From an uncultured Eubacteriales bacterium (GTDB lineage: Bacteria; Bacillota; Clostridia; Oscillospirales; Oscillospiraceae): a DNA stretch of 64,000 nt. The DNA is taken from NCBI GenBank assembly GCA_900545815.1, contig URAM01000001.1, positions 153,725 through 217,724 of the forward strand. Direction: 5' to 3'. Below the pieces are notes generated by a model. That model did not search any database. It saw only the letters and a program-made list of their open reading frames with translations, and was not told the origin of the DNA. Below are positions 1-9,460 of this stretch, piece after piece; the stretch's first letter is position 1; the number at the start of each line of letters is the position of its first letter. Made by a program: the position numbers and the translations under genes.

Positions 1-950
1 CGGAAGAGGAAGATACCCAGGGAGTCGTCATCCAGGAAACGCAGCCACCACTCGTTGCAAGCGGTGAACAGGAAGCTGGCGATGACGGAGCCGGAGATGG
101 AACCGATGCCGCCGATGACGACGATGAGCAAAATTTCGTAGGTCATGTTGGTCTTAAAGTTGTTGGCCTGTGCCATGCACTGGTACATGGCCAGCAGGCC
201 GCCGCCGATGCCGGCGAAGAAGGAGCTGACCACGAAGGACATCATCTTGTGTCGGGATAGGTTGACGCCCATGGCTTCTGCTGCCACTTCGTCATCTCGG
301 ATGGCCTTGAAGGCACGGCCGTAGGTGGAGTTGATCAAAAGTACGATCAGGGCGATGCATACGCCGGCCACCAGATAGTAGGCCACGGTGGAGTTGAAGT
401 ACGGGAACCCGCCCAAGACGTTGGCGCCGTTGGTGAGGGGACCCAGCTTATCCCACTGGAAGATAGCACGGATGATCTCCGCAAAGCCCAGCGTGGCGAT
501 GGCCAGGTAGTCGCTTTTCAAGCGCAGGACGGGCAGGCCGATGAGCCAGGCGAACAGAGCTGCCACCAGGCCGCCCAGGATCAGGGCGATGAGCATTCCC
601 ACAACGGAACCGGCACCGGTAGTGCCGAAGATGTCCGCCAGAGAAAATTTCACCCAGTGTTCCCCGCTGAACATCCGATAGACGCTCTCACGGGAGGCTT
701 CGGGAACCATAATGATGGCGTAGGTATAAGCGCCCAGCAGCATGAAGCCTGCCTGCCCCAGAGAGAACAGGCCGGTGAAGCCGTTGAGCAGGTTCATGGA
801 GACGGCCACCAGAGCATAGACGGCAGTTTTCTTCAAAACCGGAAACAGGATGGAGGAAGATGGCACCACTTTCTCCAACACAAACAGCAGGATATAAAAC
901 AGGACGATGGCCAGCATGGTGCGCAGGGTCTTGGCTTTTTTATTTGTCAT
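1..950 (-). CDS. livM: Branched-chain amino acid ABC transporter permease LivM (3' end off window)
   Basis: Inner-membrane permease of a branched-chain amino acid ABC importer; with LivH it forms the channel for substrate delivered by LivK. About 316 codons are visible from the ATG at 950 and the frame runs off the left edge. The translation is strongly hydrophobic, with the LivM signatures LNGFTGLFSLGQAGF near residue 55 and IRDDEVAAEAMGVN near residue 215, the cytoplasmic loop that contacts the ATPase. It starts 14 bases after the livH stop, so it is cotranscribed with livH and livK. The ATPases LivG and LivF are presumably just outside the window. The family call is firm; substrate preference is inferred from family. 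Confidence 0.93.
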   Translation of the reverse strand, partial: MTNKKAKTLRTMLAIVLFYILLFVLEKVVPSSSILFPVLKKTAVYALVAVSMNLLNGFTGLFSLGQAGFMLLGAYTYAIIMVPEASRESVYRMFSGEHWVKFSLADIFGTTGAGSVVGMLIALILGGLVAALFAWLIGLPVLRLKSDYLAIATLGFAEIIRAIFQWDKLGPLTNGANVLGGFPYFNSTVAYYLVAGVCIALIVLLINSTYGRAFKAIRDDEVAAEAMGVNLSRHKMMSFVVSSFFAGIGGGLLAMYQCMAQANNFKTNMTYEILLIVVIGGIGSISGSVIASFLFTACNEWWLRFLDDDSLGIFLF

Positions 951-964
951 TTCCAATTCCTCCC

Positions 965-1849
965 TTACACCTTATCTGTGACCTTTTCACCGAACAGGCC
1001 GGTGGGCTTGACACAGAGGACGACGATCAGCAGGGCGAAGGTGAACGCATCGGAGAAGGTCGTCCAGCCCAAGCCCTTGATGATATTTTCGCAGATACCG
1101 ATGATGAACGCGCCGATGACCGCACCGGGGATGGAGCCAATGCCGCCAAAGACCGCAGCCACAAAGGCTTTCAGGCCGGGCATGGCGCCGGAGGTGGGCA
1201 CGACAGACTGATAATTGGTAAAGTACAGCAGGGAGCCAACAGCAGCTAGGAATGTGCCAATGATAAAGGTCATGCTGATAACGTTGTTGATCTTGATGCC
1301 CATGAGCTGGCTAGTCTCGAAGTCACGGGAGACAGCGCGCATGGCCATGCCGATCTTGGTGTGGTTGATGAGCTGCGTGAGGATGACCACCAGGAAGATG
1401 GTCAGGAAGGGGGTGATGATGGTGACCCACTTGGTGGAAGCGCCGCCGATGGAGACGTTGGCAGACAGGCCAGGGATCTGGGGATAGACCTTGGCCAGAC
1501 CGCCGGTGACGTACAGCGCCAAGTTCTGGAGCAGATAGCTGACGCCGATAGCGGAGATCATCAGGGACATTCTGGGTGCGGTACGCAGGGGTTTATAGGC
1601 CACCTTTTCAATGGCCACACCCAGGATGACGGTCAGGATGATGACCAACGGGATGGAGATGTACAGTGGTAAAGCGGTGGATGCGTAGACCATGACCAAG
1701 CCCGCCACCATGAACACGTCACCGTGTGCGAAGTTGATCAGACGCAGAATGCCGTATACCATCGTGTAACCGATGGCGATCAGAGCGTACTGGCCGCCTA
1801 CGGAGATACCCGCCAATAGGAAAGGCAGGTTTTCCTGAATAAAGCTCAT
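965..1849 (-). CDS. livH: Branched-chain amino acid ABC transporter permease LivH
   Basis: Second permease of the same importer, about 294 residues, almost entirely membrane-spanning. It opens with MSFIQENLPFLLAGISVGG, carries the family feature YGILRLINFAHGDVFM near residue 35, and has the ATPase-contact loop RAVSRDFETSQLMGI near residue 175. I chose the ATG at 1849 because AGGAGG lies a few bases upstream; the frame stays open 22 codons further but that part has no LivH-like sequence. The gene lies between livK upstream and livM downstream, the usual order. Substrate (Leu/Ile/Val) is inferred from family. Confidence 0.94.
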   Translation of the reverse strand: MSFIQENLPFLLAGISVGGQYALIAIGYTMVYGILRLINFAHGDVFMVAGLVMVYASTALPLYISIPLVIILTVILGVAIEKVAYKPLRTAPRMSLMISAIGVSYLLQNLALYVTGGLAKVYPQIPGLSANVSIGGASTKWVTIITPFLTIFLVVILTQLINHTKIGMAMRAVSRDFETSQLMGIKINNVISMTFIIGTFLAAVGSLLYFTNYQSVVPTSGAMPGLKAFVAAVFGGIGSIPGAVIGAFIIGICENIIKGLGWTTFSDAFTFALLIVVLCVKPTGLFGEKVTDKV

Positions 1850-1994
1850 GTTGTTCCTCCTCGGAAGAATGGTTTGCGTGCGCGGCTGCGCCGCCCCGAT
1901 CAGAGGCAAACGCATAGACGGCGGGGACCGTCAGGCCCCCGCCGCATTTCATACTTGTGAATGTGCCGACTAAAATCGCGTTCAGACCTGGATC

Positions 1995-3197
1995 TTATTC
2001 GTCCATGGTGACGGAGCCGCCGCCAACCCAAGTGCCGGTCTCATTGTCAACGCTCTTGACGTAAGCGGTCTTGACCTTTGCGTCGCCGGTCTCGTCGAAG
2101 GTGATGGTGCCAGTGATGCCGTCATAGGAGACGTTGGGCAGAGCCTTCATAACGTCAGCAGGATCGGTGCTGCCAGCTGCTTTCAGGCCTTCCAGAGCCA
2201 GCATATAAGCATCATAGCCCATAACGGAAACTGCGGACAGGGTGTCGTTGCCGCCGTTGTTCTTCAGGTTGGTGGAGTCGGCGTTGATCCATTCCTTGAT
2301 GCCCTTTTCAAATTCCTTGTTGGTGCCGTCAGCATAGAAGGTGGTGACGTCGATCTTCACGTCAGTGCCCTTTGCAGCTTCCAGGATCACGTTGGAGTCC
2401 CAAGTGTCGCCTGCCAGGATGGGCATACCCAGGTTCTGGCTTGCTGCCTGGTTGATGACCAGCTGTGCTGCTTCAATGGAGATGGGAGCATAGAAGACGC
2501 CGCAGCCTTCCTTCTTTGCGTTAGCAATGTAGGAGGTGAAGTCGCTGTTGCCTTCGGGGAACTCAGCCTTGACTACCTGGCCGCCCTTCTTTTCAAACTG
2601 CTTGGTGAAGTAGCTGACCAGACCGCCGGAGTAGTCATCGCCCAGCTTGCTCAGGCAGTAAGCCTTCTTGACCTTCAGGTTATCATAGGCATAGTTTGCC
2701 AGGACGGGCCCCTGGAAGGAGTCGATGAAGCAAGCACGGAAGTAATGGGTGTTGCCTGCGGTGACAGCAGGGTTGGTGCAGGTGATGCCGATGGCGGGAA
2801 CGCCTGCGTTCTTGAAGGTGTCAGAAGCGGCGATGGAGACGCCGGAGCCATAGGAGCCCAGGACAACGGAGACGCCCTGAGAGACCAGCTGGCTGGCTGC
2901 GCTGACGGCCTTGTCGTTGGAGCTTTCGTTATCGACGATCTCCAGCTTGACGTTGTAGGTCTTGCCGCCGATCTCGACAGTGGGAGCGACGGAGTTTGCG
3001 TACTGGACGCCCAGGATCTCCTGCTTGCCGCCTGCGCCGTTATCACCGGACTGAGGTTCATAGACGCCGATCTTGACGGTATCGCCGCTGGCTGCTGCGG
3101 TGCTGCCTGCTGCGGAGCCGGTGTCCTTGGAGCCGCCGCAAGCGGCCAGGCCCAGTGCCATGCACAGTGCCAGCACGAGTGCTGTTAACTTTTTCAT
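1995..3197 (-). CDS. livK: Branched-chain amino acid substrate-binding lipoprotein LivK/LivJ type
   Basis: Extracytoplasmic receptor that captures branched-chain amino acids and delivers them to LivH/LivM. It has 400 residues. The N-terminus is a lipoprotein signal peptide, with lipobox LAAC and the lipidated cysteine at residue 20, followed by a low-complexity Gly/Ser/Ala linker. The rest is a type I periplasmic-binding fold (peripla_BP_6): IGVYEPQSGDNGAGG near residue 43 and VVLGSYGSGVSIAASD near residue 110. It is the first gene of the liv operon, with about 145 bases to livH. AGGAGG precedes the ATG. A TATAAT box lies about 70 bases upstream. Confidence 0.94.
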   Translation of the reverse strand: MKKLTALVLALCMALGLAACGGSKDTGSAAGSTAAASGDTVKIGVYEPQSGDNGAGGKQEILGVQYANSVAPTVEIGGKTYNVKLEIVDNESSNDKAVSAASQLVSQGVSVVLGSYGSGVSIAASDTFKNAGVPAIGITCTNPAVTAGNTHYFRACFIDSFQGPVLANYAYDNLKVKKAYCLSKLGDDYSGGLVSYFTKQFEKKGGQVVKAEFPEGNSDFTSYIANAKKEGCGVFYAPISIEAAQLVINQAASQNLGMPILAGDTWDSNVILEAAKGTDVKIDVTTFYADGTNKEFEKGIKEWINADSTNLKNNGGNDTLSAVSVMGYDAYMLALEGLKAAGSTDPADVMKALPNVSYDGITGTITFDETGDAKVKTAYVKSVDNETGTWVGGGSVTMDE

Positions 3198-3628
3198 TGT
3201 GTTGTTTCCTCCTGTTTTGATTTGGGCGCTCTGGCAAGAGAGGTCAAAACGCCCTGGTGAACCATTATAAAATGTACTGTTATTTTACGCACTTTCATCC
3301 GATTTGGCAAGTGGGATTATCGCCAGAAAGAAGTGGCGCTGTCGCAGAAAATTCACAGTTTGGAAAGGAATCCGTCACATTTTGTCCGCCAATGGCGGAC
3401 ATTCGTAGGGAATCGCTGGCTTTGGCCTTGCATCTGTCTTTCAGGGACGGATTGAACTTTTTCGTCATTTTGCCCAAAAAACCATTCAGCTTTTTTCCCT
3501 TTTTGCTGTTCTCTCTCAAAACCGACCCCATTCCAGCCACAAAGCTGCCAGTTCCTTCCCATTTCATGTGCAAACTAGCAGTACAGCGAAAATCTGGGTG
3601 TGTTTGTGCGTTCACAAACAATCAAAAA
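3198..3628. other. Intergenic region upstream of the liv operon
   Basis: About 430 bases without a supported gene. On the minus strand a TATAAT box sits at 3264-3269 without a convincing -35 element. The open frames here have no domain-like sequence. The only marked structure is the 19-base inverted repeat at 3383-3401, listed separately. Confidence 0.5.
3383..3401. promoter_or_regulatory. Perfect 19-bp inverted repeat upstream of liv operon, operator candidate
   Basis: TGTCCGCCAATGGCGGACA: 9-bp arms around one central base, about 190 bases upstream of the livK start. There is no T-tract on either side and it is far from any stop codon, so a terminator is unlikely. A dimeric repressor or activator site is a plausible reading. 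The factor is unknown. Confidence 0.35.
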
Positions 3629-3654
3629 CGGCGGAACACCCTTGTGTTCCGCCG
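3629..3654 (-). terminator. Rho-independent terminator of the polar amino acid transporter operon
   Basis: 11-bp stem (3629-3639 with 3644-3654) and a 4-base loop, followed on the minus strand by TTTTTGATTG. It lies 28 bases past the stop of the ABC ATPase gene, closing that operon before livK. Confidence 0.85.
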
Positions 3655-3681
3655 TTGAATGCCCAATCGACTGCAAATGGT

Positions 3682-4479
3682 TCAGGAGAAAGACTGTTCC
3701 GATGCGTATCGGGAGAGGAACTGCTTGGTGCGCTCCTCCTTGGGGTTGTTGATGACTTCTTCCGCCTTCCCCTGCTCCACGATATAGCCCTGATCCATGA
3801 AGATGACCCGATCTGCTACGTCTCGGGCGAAGGCCATCTCATGGGTGACGATGACCATGGTCATCTTGCGCTCCGCCAGGGAGCGGATGACCTTGAGCAC
3901 CTCTCCGGTCAGCTCCGGATCCAAGGCGGAGGTGGGTTCATCGAAGCAGAGGATGTCCGGTGCCAGCGCCAGGGCACGGGCGATGGCCACCCGCTGCTGC
4001 TGTCCGCCGGAGAGCTGGTGGGGATAGTTCCCCATCCGGTCGCTGAGACCCACCTGCGCCAGCAGCTCCTTGGCCTTGTACTCTACCTCCTGGTTGATCT
4101 CCTTCTTGCGGCTTTTGTAGTCCGGCCGCTCCTTGGCCAGCAGCTGGCCGGCCAGCATCACGTTCTCCAGAGCGGTATACTGGGGAAACAGGTTGAAGGA
4201 CTGGAACACCATCCCAAAGTGAAGCCGCCGATCCCGCAGTTCGCTGTCCGTGAGCTTGTGCTGGCTGGCGGCGTCAAAGACCGTCTGCCCGTTGATGGCC
4301 ACGGTGCCCTTGTCCGCCTTTTCCAGGTAGGTCAGGCAGCGCAGCAGGGTGGTCTTGCCGCTGCCGGACGCACCGATGACCGCCACCGTCTCCCCCTGCT
4401 CCAGAGAGAAGCTGATGTCCTCCAGGACGCGGGTGGCGCCGAAGCTCTTACTAATGTTCTTCACATCTAACATCGCCAT
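3682..4479 (-). CDS. Polar amino acid ABC transporter ATP-binding protein (GlnQ/TcyC type)
   Basis: ATPase that powers uptake by the adjacent permease and binding protein. About 265 residues. Walker A GASGSGKT at 36-43, Q-loop region near FQSFNLF, signature [15 protein letters not shown], Walker [13 protein letters not shown] and an H-loop in [18 protein letters not shown], typical of the polar amino acid family. The ATG at 4479 was chosen because GGAGG lies 8 bases upstream; the longer frame has no family sequence. It is the last gene of a three-gene operon (binding lipoprotein, permease, ATPase) and starts 13 bases after the permease stop. Substrate (glutamine, cystine or similar) cannot be fixed. 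Confidence 0.94.
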   Translation of the reverse strand: MAMLDVKNISKSFGATRVLEDISFSLEQGETVAVIGASGSGKTTLLRCLTYLEKADKGTVAINGQTVFDAASQHKLTDSELRDRRLHFGMVFQSFNLFPQYTALENVMLAGQLLAKERPDYKSRKKEINQEVEYKAKELLAQVGLSDRMGNYPHQLSGGQQQRVAIARALALAPDILCFDEPTSALDPELTGEVLKVIRSLAERKMTMVIVTHEMAFARDVADRVIFMDQGYIVEQGKAEEVINNPKEERTKQFLSRYASEQSFS

Positions 4480-4492
4480 GGTTCTATCCTCC

Positions 4493-5137
4493 TCAGCACT
4501 TGAAGAAATCAAGTTTTCTCTCGATGTAGCCGAACAGCAGGGTCAGGCCGCCGTTGAACACCAGGTAGAACACGGTGGTGTAGAACAAAGGCCAGATGAT
4601 ACCGGCGCTCTTGATGAAGGTCTGGCCGCTCCAAATCAGCTCGTACACAGCGATGATACGGGCAAGGGACGTGTCCTTGACCAGGGTGATGATCTCGTTG
4701 GACATGGGGGGCACGATGCGCTTGACCACCTGGAGCAGCACCACCTTGAAGAAGATCTGGTTCTTGGTCATGCCCAGCACCTGACCGGCTTCGTACTGTC
4801 CCTTGGGGATGGCTTCGATGCCGCCACGGTAGATCTCGGAGAAATAGCAGGCGTAGTTAAAGACGAACGCAATGAGCGCTGCCGGAAAACGGGGCAGCGG
4901 CGGGATACCGAAGACGATGGGCAGCCCGTAGTAGACGATGAGCAGCTGGATCATCAAGGGAGAGCCTCGGACGATCCAGACCAAGGTCTTGACCGGATAG
5001 CGCAGCACCTTCAGCTTGCTCATGGAGCCGAAGCTGATGATCAGCCCCAGAGGCAGGGCAAATACGAGCGTCAGCGCAAAGAGCTTGATGGTGACGGCTA
5101 AGCCCTCGAACAGAGATAGGGTGACGGTTAGGAACAT
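4493..5137 (-). CDS. Polar amino acid ABC transporter permease (HisM/GlnP family)
   Basis: Membrane permease, about 214 residues from ATG 5137. It has the characteristic opening [20 protein letters not shown], the [20 protein letters not shown] motif, and the EAA loop [19 protein letters not shown] near residue 120 that docks the ATPase. A TTG 33 bases further upstream is in frame, but its GGAGG is too close; the GAGG before 5137 fits better. It is separated from the binding-protein gene by a strong hairpin (5169-5196), which may lower its expression relative to the receptor. Family assignment is firm; substrate is not visible. Confidence 0.93.
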   Translation of the reverse strand: MFLTVTLSLFEGLAVTIKLFALTLVFALPLGLIISFGSMSKLKVLRYPVKTLVWIVRGSPLMIQLLIVYYGLPIVFGIPPLPRFPAALIAFVFNYACYFSEIYRGGIEAIPKGQYEAGQVLGMTKNQIFFKVVLLQVVKRIVPPMSNEIITLVKDTSLARIIAVYELIWSGQTFIKSAGIIWPLFYTTVFYLVFNGGLTLLFGYIERKLDFFKC

Positions 5138-5168
5138 CAATGAAAACCTCGCTTCCAAAAACCTCCAC

Positions 5169-5196
5169 AAAGGCAGAGAGGAACCTCTCTGCCTTT
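5169..5196 (-). terminator. Intra-operon hairpin between binding protein and permease
   Basis: Perfect 13-bp stem (5169-5181 with 5184-5196) with a 2-base loop, 37 bases past the binding-protein stop and just before the permease start. Only a short T-run follows on the minus strand, so a partial terminator or an mRNA 3'-end stabiliser for the receptor message is likely. Confidence 0.7.
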
Positions 5197-5232
5197 GCGA
5201 TGCGTATCAATGATTGTGCGTTGTCTGGCCGA

Positions 5233-6084
5233 TCACTGCGCGATCAGAGATTCCTGAACGCCATAGGTTTCAGCGGTCTTCTTCAGGGAGCCATCCTTGT
5301 AGGAAGCGGCGAAGAAGTCGTTCAGAGCGGCGGCCAGGTCGGAGCCCTTGCGGAAGCCAACGCCGTATTCTTCGCTGTTGAGCTTGACGGTATAGGTCAG
5401 ATCGGTGTAGCTGGTGCCTTCGCCGATCATAGCGCCGGCCATCAGCAGGTCGATGACGCAGGCGTCAGAGGTGCCGGCCTGGACTTCCATCAGGGCATCA
5501 GCCTGGGTGGTCAGCTCGGTGCACTTCAGCCCCAGCTTCTTGACCTCGGCTGCACCAGCGGAACCAGCTTCAGCGGCGAACTTCAGATCCTTCAGGCTTT
5601 CGGTGTCCTTGTACTTGTCCGCATCAGCGGCCTTGACAACCACGACCTGTGCGTTTTCACAGTAGGGCTTAGAAGTCTCCATGGAGTTCTTGACCTCATC
5701 GGTCAGGGTCATGCCGTTCCAGACACAGTCGATGCTCTTGGAGTCCAGCTCCATGATCTTGTTGTCCCAGTCCACTTCGATGAATTCCACGTCAACGCCC
5801 AGGGACTTGGCAAAAGCAGTGGCATTATCAGCATCGAAGCCGATCCACTTGCCGTCCTTGTCCTTGTAGTCCATGGGAGCGAAATCGGTGATGCCGACGA
5901 CCAGCTTGCCCTTGCCCTTGACGTATTCCAGATCGCTCTCAGCGGCGGCAGCGGAGCCGTCGGCGGAACCAGCGGGTGCAGCAGAGCCAGAGGCCGCAGG
6001 GGCCTTGGAGCCGCCGCAAGCGGCCAGGGACAGCATCATCACCAGGGACAGACCCAGGCTGGCAAATTTCTTCATGTTCTTCAT
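5233..6084 (-). CDS. Polar amino acid ABC transporter substrate-binding lipoprotein
   Basis: Receptor lipoprotein of 283 residues (SBP_bac_3 fold). Signal peptide with lipobox LAAC, lipidated cysteine at 23, then a Gly/Ser/Ala linker. Family landmarks: LVVGITDFAPMDYKDKDGKWIG near residue 60, GFDADNATAFAKSLG, and DCVWNGMTLTDEVK near residue 118. AGGAG precedes the ATG by 7-8 bases. First gene of the operon with the permease and ATPase. The promoter at 6165-6193 drives it. The sequence right after the lipid cysteine (GGSKAPA) is the same as in the nucleoside-binding lipoprotein at 57293, suggesting related lipoprotein leaders within the genome. Confidence 0.94.
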   Translation of the reverse strand: MKNMKKFASLGLSLVMMLSLAACGGSKAPAASGSAAPAGSADGSAAAAESDLEYVKGKGKLVVGITDFAPMDYKDKDGKWIGFDADNATAFAKSLGVDVEFIEVDWDNKIMELDSKSIDCVWNGMTLTDEVKNSMETSKPYCENAQVVVVKAADADKYKDTESLKDLKFAAEAGSAGAAEVKKLGLKCTELTTQADALMEVQAGTSDACVIDLLMAGAMIGEGTSYTDLTYTVKLNSEEYGVGFRKGSDLAAALNDFFAASYKDGSLKKTAETYGVQESLIAQ

Positions 6085-6164
6085 AATTCTTCTCTCCTAA
6101 GTAACAGTTGGTTTTTAAGTGACTGGATTGCTCCCCACAAGGAGGAAATTCAAAATGCACTAAT

Positions 6165-6193
6165 ATATTACCACGATAAAGTGCTATTGTAAA
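6165..6193 (-). promoter_or_regulatory. Sigma-A-type promoter of the polar amino acid transporter operon
   Basis: TTTACA, 17-base spacer, TAATAT on the minus strand, about 80 bases upstream of the binding-protein start. Confidence 0.7.
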
Positions 6194-6226
6194 GAGCTTT
6201 TTTTCAATTTTGTGTCCAAGAGAAAA

Positions 6227-6254
6227 ACACCGGATAGGAAGTCCTATCCGGTGT
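6227..6254 (-). terminator. Terminator after ysxC
   Basis: Perfect 13-bp stem (6227-6239 with 6242-6254) followed on the minus strand by TTTTTCTC. It ends the tig-clp-lon-ysxC transcription unit. Confidence 0.85.
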
Positions 6255-6259
6255 CCATT

Positions 6260-6339
6260 TCTGTCTCACTTTATTCCGGTATCTTTGATACCGGAATAAA
6301 GTGCAATATGCTTCACGAAAATGCTTGCATTTTCGTGAA
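6260..6339 (-). repeat. Structured intergenic repeat, copy A (short form)
   Basis: Read on the minus strand: a 13-bp hairpin with ATGCAAGCAT at its centre (6312-6339), then ATTGCACTTT (6298-6307), then a second 13-bp hairpin (6271-6299), then TGAGACA (6262-6268). The same order of elements occurs at 18215 and 36117 with different stem sequences. It lies directly after the ysxC stop, before the terminator. This copy lacks the middle block of about 90-180 bases present in the other two. Confidence 0.7.
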
Positions 6340-6352
6340 AGGGCTTTGTCCT

Positions 6353-6931
6353 TTACAGGTTGTCAAACAGCGCCGTCAGCAACTCCTGCTTCCCTGTCCC
6401 CTTCTCCGCCGAGAACGGGATGAGTTTTTCGTCCTCCGCCAGCTCCAATGTCTCGCGGATGCGCTGAAGATTGCCCTCAATTTCGGATTTCTTCAACTTA
6501 TCCAGCTTATTTGCCACCACAATGAAGGGGCACCCGGTCTCGTGGAACCATTGCGCCATGGTCTGATCATCGGCGGTGGGCTTGTGGCGGGCGTCCACGA
6601 TGAGGAGCCCCACGGTGATCTGCCCGTCGGCGAAATAGTCCTCCATGAGCCGTGCCCAGCGGGCTTTTTCGGCGTGGGAGACCCGTGCGTAGCCGTAGCC
6701 GGGCAGGTCTACGAAGTACACCTTCTTGTCGATCAGAAAGTAGTTCACCTGACTGGTCTTGCCGGGGGCGTTGCCCACCCGGGCAAAATTCTTCCGATCC
6801 AGCAAACGATTGATGACCGAGGATTTGCCCACGTTGGAGCGGCCGGCCATGGTGATCTGGGAACGGCCGTCTCGGATAAAATCCTTCTTGCTGGCAGAGG
6901 AGCGGATAAATTCCGCATTGTGTAGATTCAT
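6353..6931 (-). CDS. ysxC: Ribosome biogenesis GTP-binding protein YsxC/EngB
   Basis: Essential TRAFAC GTPase acting in late assembly of the 50S subunit. 192 residues, the usual length. G1 GRSNVGKSS at 30-38, the APGKTSQVNYFLID switch region, G3 DLPGYGYARV, G4 NKLDK and G5 SAEKGTGKQ are all present. It begins 8 bases after the lon stop, in the conserved Firmicute order clpX-lon-ysxC. It is the last gene of the cluster and is followed by a repeat element and a terminator. No irregularity seen. Confidence 0.97.
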   Translation of the reverse strand: MNLHNAEFIRSSASKKDFIRDGRSQITMAGRSNVGKSSVINRLLDRKNFARVGNAPGKTSQVNYFLIDKKVYFVDLPGYGYARVSHAEKARWARLMEDYFADGQITVGLLIVDARHKPTADDQTMAQWFHETGCPFIVVANKLDKLKKSEIEGNLQRIRETLELAEDEKLIPFSAEKGTGKQELLTALFDNL

Positions 6932-6939
6932 CTCTTACC

Positions 6940-9366
6940 TCACTGCTGAAGCCCCACAGCGGCAGGCTGGGCGGGGCTGTCTTCTAACGGGAGGGCAGGC
7001 ACATGACCGCTGTCGTTGGCGGTGATCGGGTAGGCCAGCGCTTCCGCCAGCACTTCGTCCACCTGCTCCACCGGCACAAAGTGCAGTGCCTGCCGCACGG
7101 TCTGGTCGAACTCCTCCAAGTCCTTCTGGTTCTCCGCCGGGATGATGACCGTCTGGATGCCGTTGCGATAGGCGGCCATGGTCTTCTCCTTCAGCCCGCC
7201 GATGGCCAGCACTCTCCCCCGCAGGGTCACTTCTCCGGTCATGGCCACGTCAGCCTTCACCGGCGTGTTGGTTAGAGCGGAGACGATGGCGGTGGTGATG
7301 GTCACGCCGGCGGAGGGGCCGTCCTTGGGCACGGCGCCTTCTGGGAAATGGATGTGAATATCCTTGTTCTGATAAAACTCCGGGTCGATGTTCAGCTGAC
7401 TGGTGCGGGAGCGGATATAGGAGATGGCCGAGTGGCAGGACTCCTTCATCACGTCCCCCAGGTTGCCGGTCGGCTCCACCTTGCCGGAGCCAGGCACCAC
7501 GTTCACCTCCACCTCCAGCAGGGTGCCGCCCACACTGGTCCAGGCCAGGCCGTTGACCAAGCCCACCTGAGGGGTGTGATCCAGCTTCTCCGGATGGTAG
7601 CGGCGGATGCCCAAGAAGTGCTCCAGGTTGTCCCCGTTGACGGTGACTCGCTTTGTCTCGGTAGTCACCAGCTCCATGGCCGCCTTCCGGCACACAGACG
7701 CCAGCTCCCGCTGGAGCAGGCGAACGCCGGACTCTCTGGTATAGCCGGTGATGATCTCACGGATCGCCCCATCGGTGACCCGCAAACTGCGGCCGTTGAG
7801 GCCGTGGCGCTTCATCTCACTGGGCAGCAGATGCCGCCGGGCAATCTGCAATTTCTCCTCATCGGTGTAGCTGCTCAGCTCGATGACCTCCATACGATCC
7901 AGCAGCGGACGGGAGACGGTGCTCAGGTCGTTGGCGGTGGTGATGAACACCACATCGGACAGGTCGAAGGGCAGCTCTAAGAAGTGATCTCGGAAGGTGG
8001 AATTCTGGGCTGCGTCCAGCACTTCTAGCAGTGCTGCCGAAGGGTCGCTGCGGCTGTCAGCGCCCAGCTTGTCGATCTCGTCTAACAAAATCAGTGGATT
8101 GCAGCTGCCCGCCTTCTGGATGGCGGCGATGATGCGGCCGGGCATGGCGCCGATATAGGTCTTTCGGTGGCCTCGAATTTCCGCCTCATCGTGGATGCCG
8201 CCCAGGGAGACCCGTGCCATCTTCCGGTTCATAGCTTTTGCCAAAGAGGATGCGATGGAGGTCTTGCCCACGCCGGGAGGCCCTACCAAGCAGATGATCT
8301 GCCCACGCAGGTCAGGCGCCAGCTGTTTGACAGCCAGGAACTCCAAAATGCGTTCCTTCACCTTGTCCAGCCCGTAGTGGTCAGCGTCCAGTACCTTTCT
8401 GGCCGCCTCCACGTTGAGCCGCTCTTTGGTGCGCACCGTCCAGGGCAGCTCCAGGCACACGTCCAGGTAGTTGCGCAGGACGGAGGCTTCGGCGGAGCTG
8501 TAGGGCTGCTTGCTCAGCCGGGTCAGCTCCTTGCGCAGCTTGGCATCCACTTCCTTCGGCAGCTTGGCAGCGTTGATCTTCTGCTCGTACTCGGCGATCT
8601 CGTCCATCCCATCGCCAGAATCCCCTAGCTCAGACTGAATGGCCTTCAACTGCTCCCGCAAGTAGTAATCCTTCTGGTTCTGGCTCACCTGCTCCTTGAC
8701 CTTGGTTTCCAGATCTCTTTCGATCTCCAGCACCTGGATTTCCCGCCGTAAAATCCGGTTCATCTTTTCCAGCCGGCGCACCGGACGCAATTCTTCCAGA
8801 ATGGTCTGCTTGTCCTCTCCTCGGATGGAAAGATTCTGCGCCATATAGTCCGCCATATACCCTGGATTTTTGCTGTCCACCACGGTGAGCAGCACATCAG
8901 ACGAGGTTTTAGGGGACAGCTCACAGTAGCGCTGGATCAGATCATAGGTGATGCGGATGACCGCCTCGGCACGGACGGAATTTGTGGTCTTTTCCGCCGG
9001 AGGGATCTGCTCCACCTGCATGACGAAAAAGGGTTTATCCTGCCAGCATTCGATGGCGCGGGCACGGGCGATGCCCTCCACCATGACCCGAATATTATCC
9101 CCGGGCAGGCGCAGCACCTGCCGGACGGCAGCGATGGTGCCGATGCTGTACAGGTCGGAAAGCTCTGGATCGTCTACGGACAGATCTTTCTGTGGGATCA
9201 GAAAGAGATAGGAGCCTAGCTCCACTGCCTGATCCAGGGCTTTGATAGAAGTTTGCCGTCCCACATCAAAGTGCAGCAACATACTGGGAAACACAGTGAT
9301 GCCTCGCAGCGCCATGGTGGGCAGCGTCAATGCCTGCATCGTCTCCTTGTGTTCCAATTCGCTCAT
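6940..9366 (-). CDS. lon: ATP-dependent protease La (LonA)
   Basis: Cytoplasmic AAA+ serine protease that degrades damaged and regulatory proteins. 808 residues, full length. N-terminal LON substrate-binding domain (about 12-210), AAA+ module with Walker [10 protein letters not shown] near 361-369 and Walker [11 protein letters not shown], then the protease domain with catalytic serine in [10 protein letters not shown] (about 685) and lysine in [10 protein letters not shown] (about 727). The last 40 residues form a proline/alanine-rich tail beyond the usual end. A 94-base gap separates it from clpX; ysxC follows immediately. No CIRCE or CtsR-type operator was recognised upstream. Confidence 0.97.
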   Translation of the reverse strand: MSELEHKETMQALTLPTMALRGITVFPSMLLHFDVGRQTSIKALDQAVELGSYLFLIPQKDLSVDDPELSDLYSIGTIAAVRQVLRLPGDNIRVMVEGIARARAIECWQDKPFFVMQVEQIPPAEKTTNSVRAEAVIRITYDLIQRYCELSPKTSSDVLLTVVDSKNPGYMADYMAQNLSIRGEDKQTILEELRPVRRLEKMNRILRREIQVLEIERDLETKVKEQVSQNQKDYYLREQLKAIQSELGDSGDGMDEIAEYEQKINAAKLPKEVDAKLRKELTRLSKQPYSSAEASVLRNYLDVCLELPWTVRTKERLNVEAARKVLDADHYGLDKVKERILEFLAVKQLAPDLRGQIICLVGPPGVGKTSIASSLAKAMNRKMARVSLGGIHDEAEIRGHRKTYIGAMPGRIIAAIQKAGSCNPLILLDEIDKLGADSRSDPSAALLEVLDAAQNSTFRDHFLELPFDLSDVVFITTANDLSTVSRPLLDRMEVIELSSYTDEEKLQIARRHLLPSEMKRHGLNGRSLRVTDGAIREIITGYTRESGVRLLQRELASVCRKAAMELVTTETKRVTVNGDNLEHFLGIRRYHPEKLDHTPQVGLVNGLAWTSVGGTLLEVEVNVVPGSGKVEPTGNLGDVMKESCHSAISYIRSRTSQLNIDPEFYQNKDIHIHFPEGAVPKDGPSAGVTITTAIVSALTNTPVKADVAMTGEVTLRGRVLAIGGLKEKTMAAYRNGIQTVIIPAENQKDLEEFDQTVRQALHFVPVEQVDEVLAEALAYPITANDSGHVPALPLEDSPAQPAAVGLQQ

Positions 9367-9460
9367 AATACACGACTCCTTTCTAAGTTGGATGGAGTTG
9401 ATGGGGAAAAAGGCCGCACGATCTCAGCGATCCTGCGGCCTGTCTGCTCTTATTACATCG

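Noticed and set aside
6085..6226. T-box or other amino-acid riboswitch before the polar amino acid transporter
   Set aside because: No T-box sequence AGGGTGGNACCGCG or specifier-loop arrangement is seen; only a promoter and a short leader.
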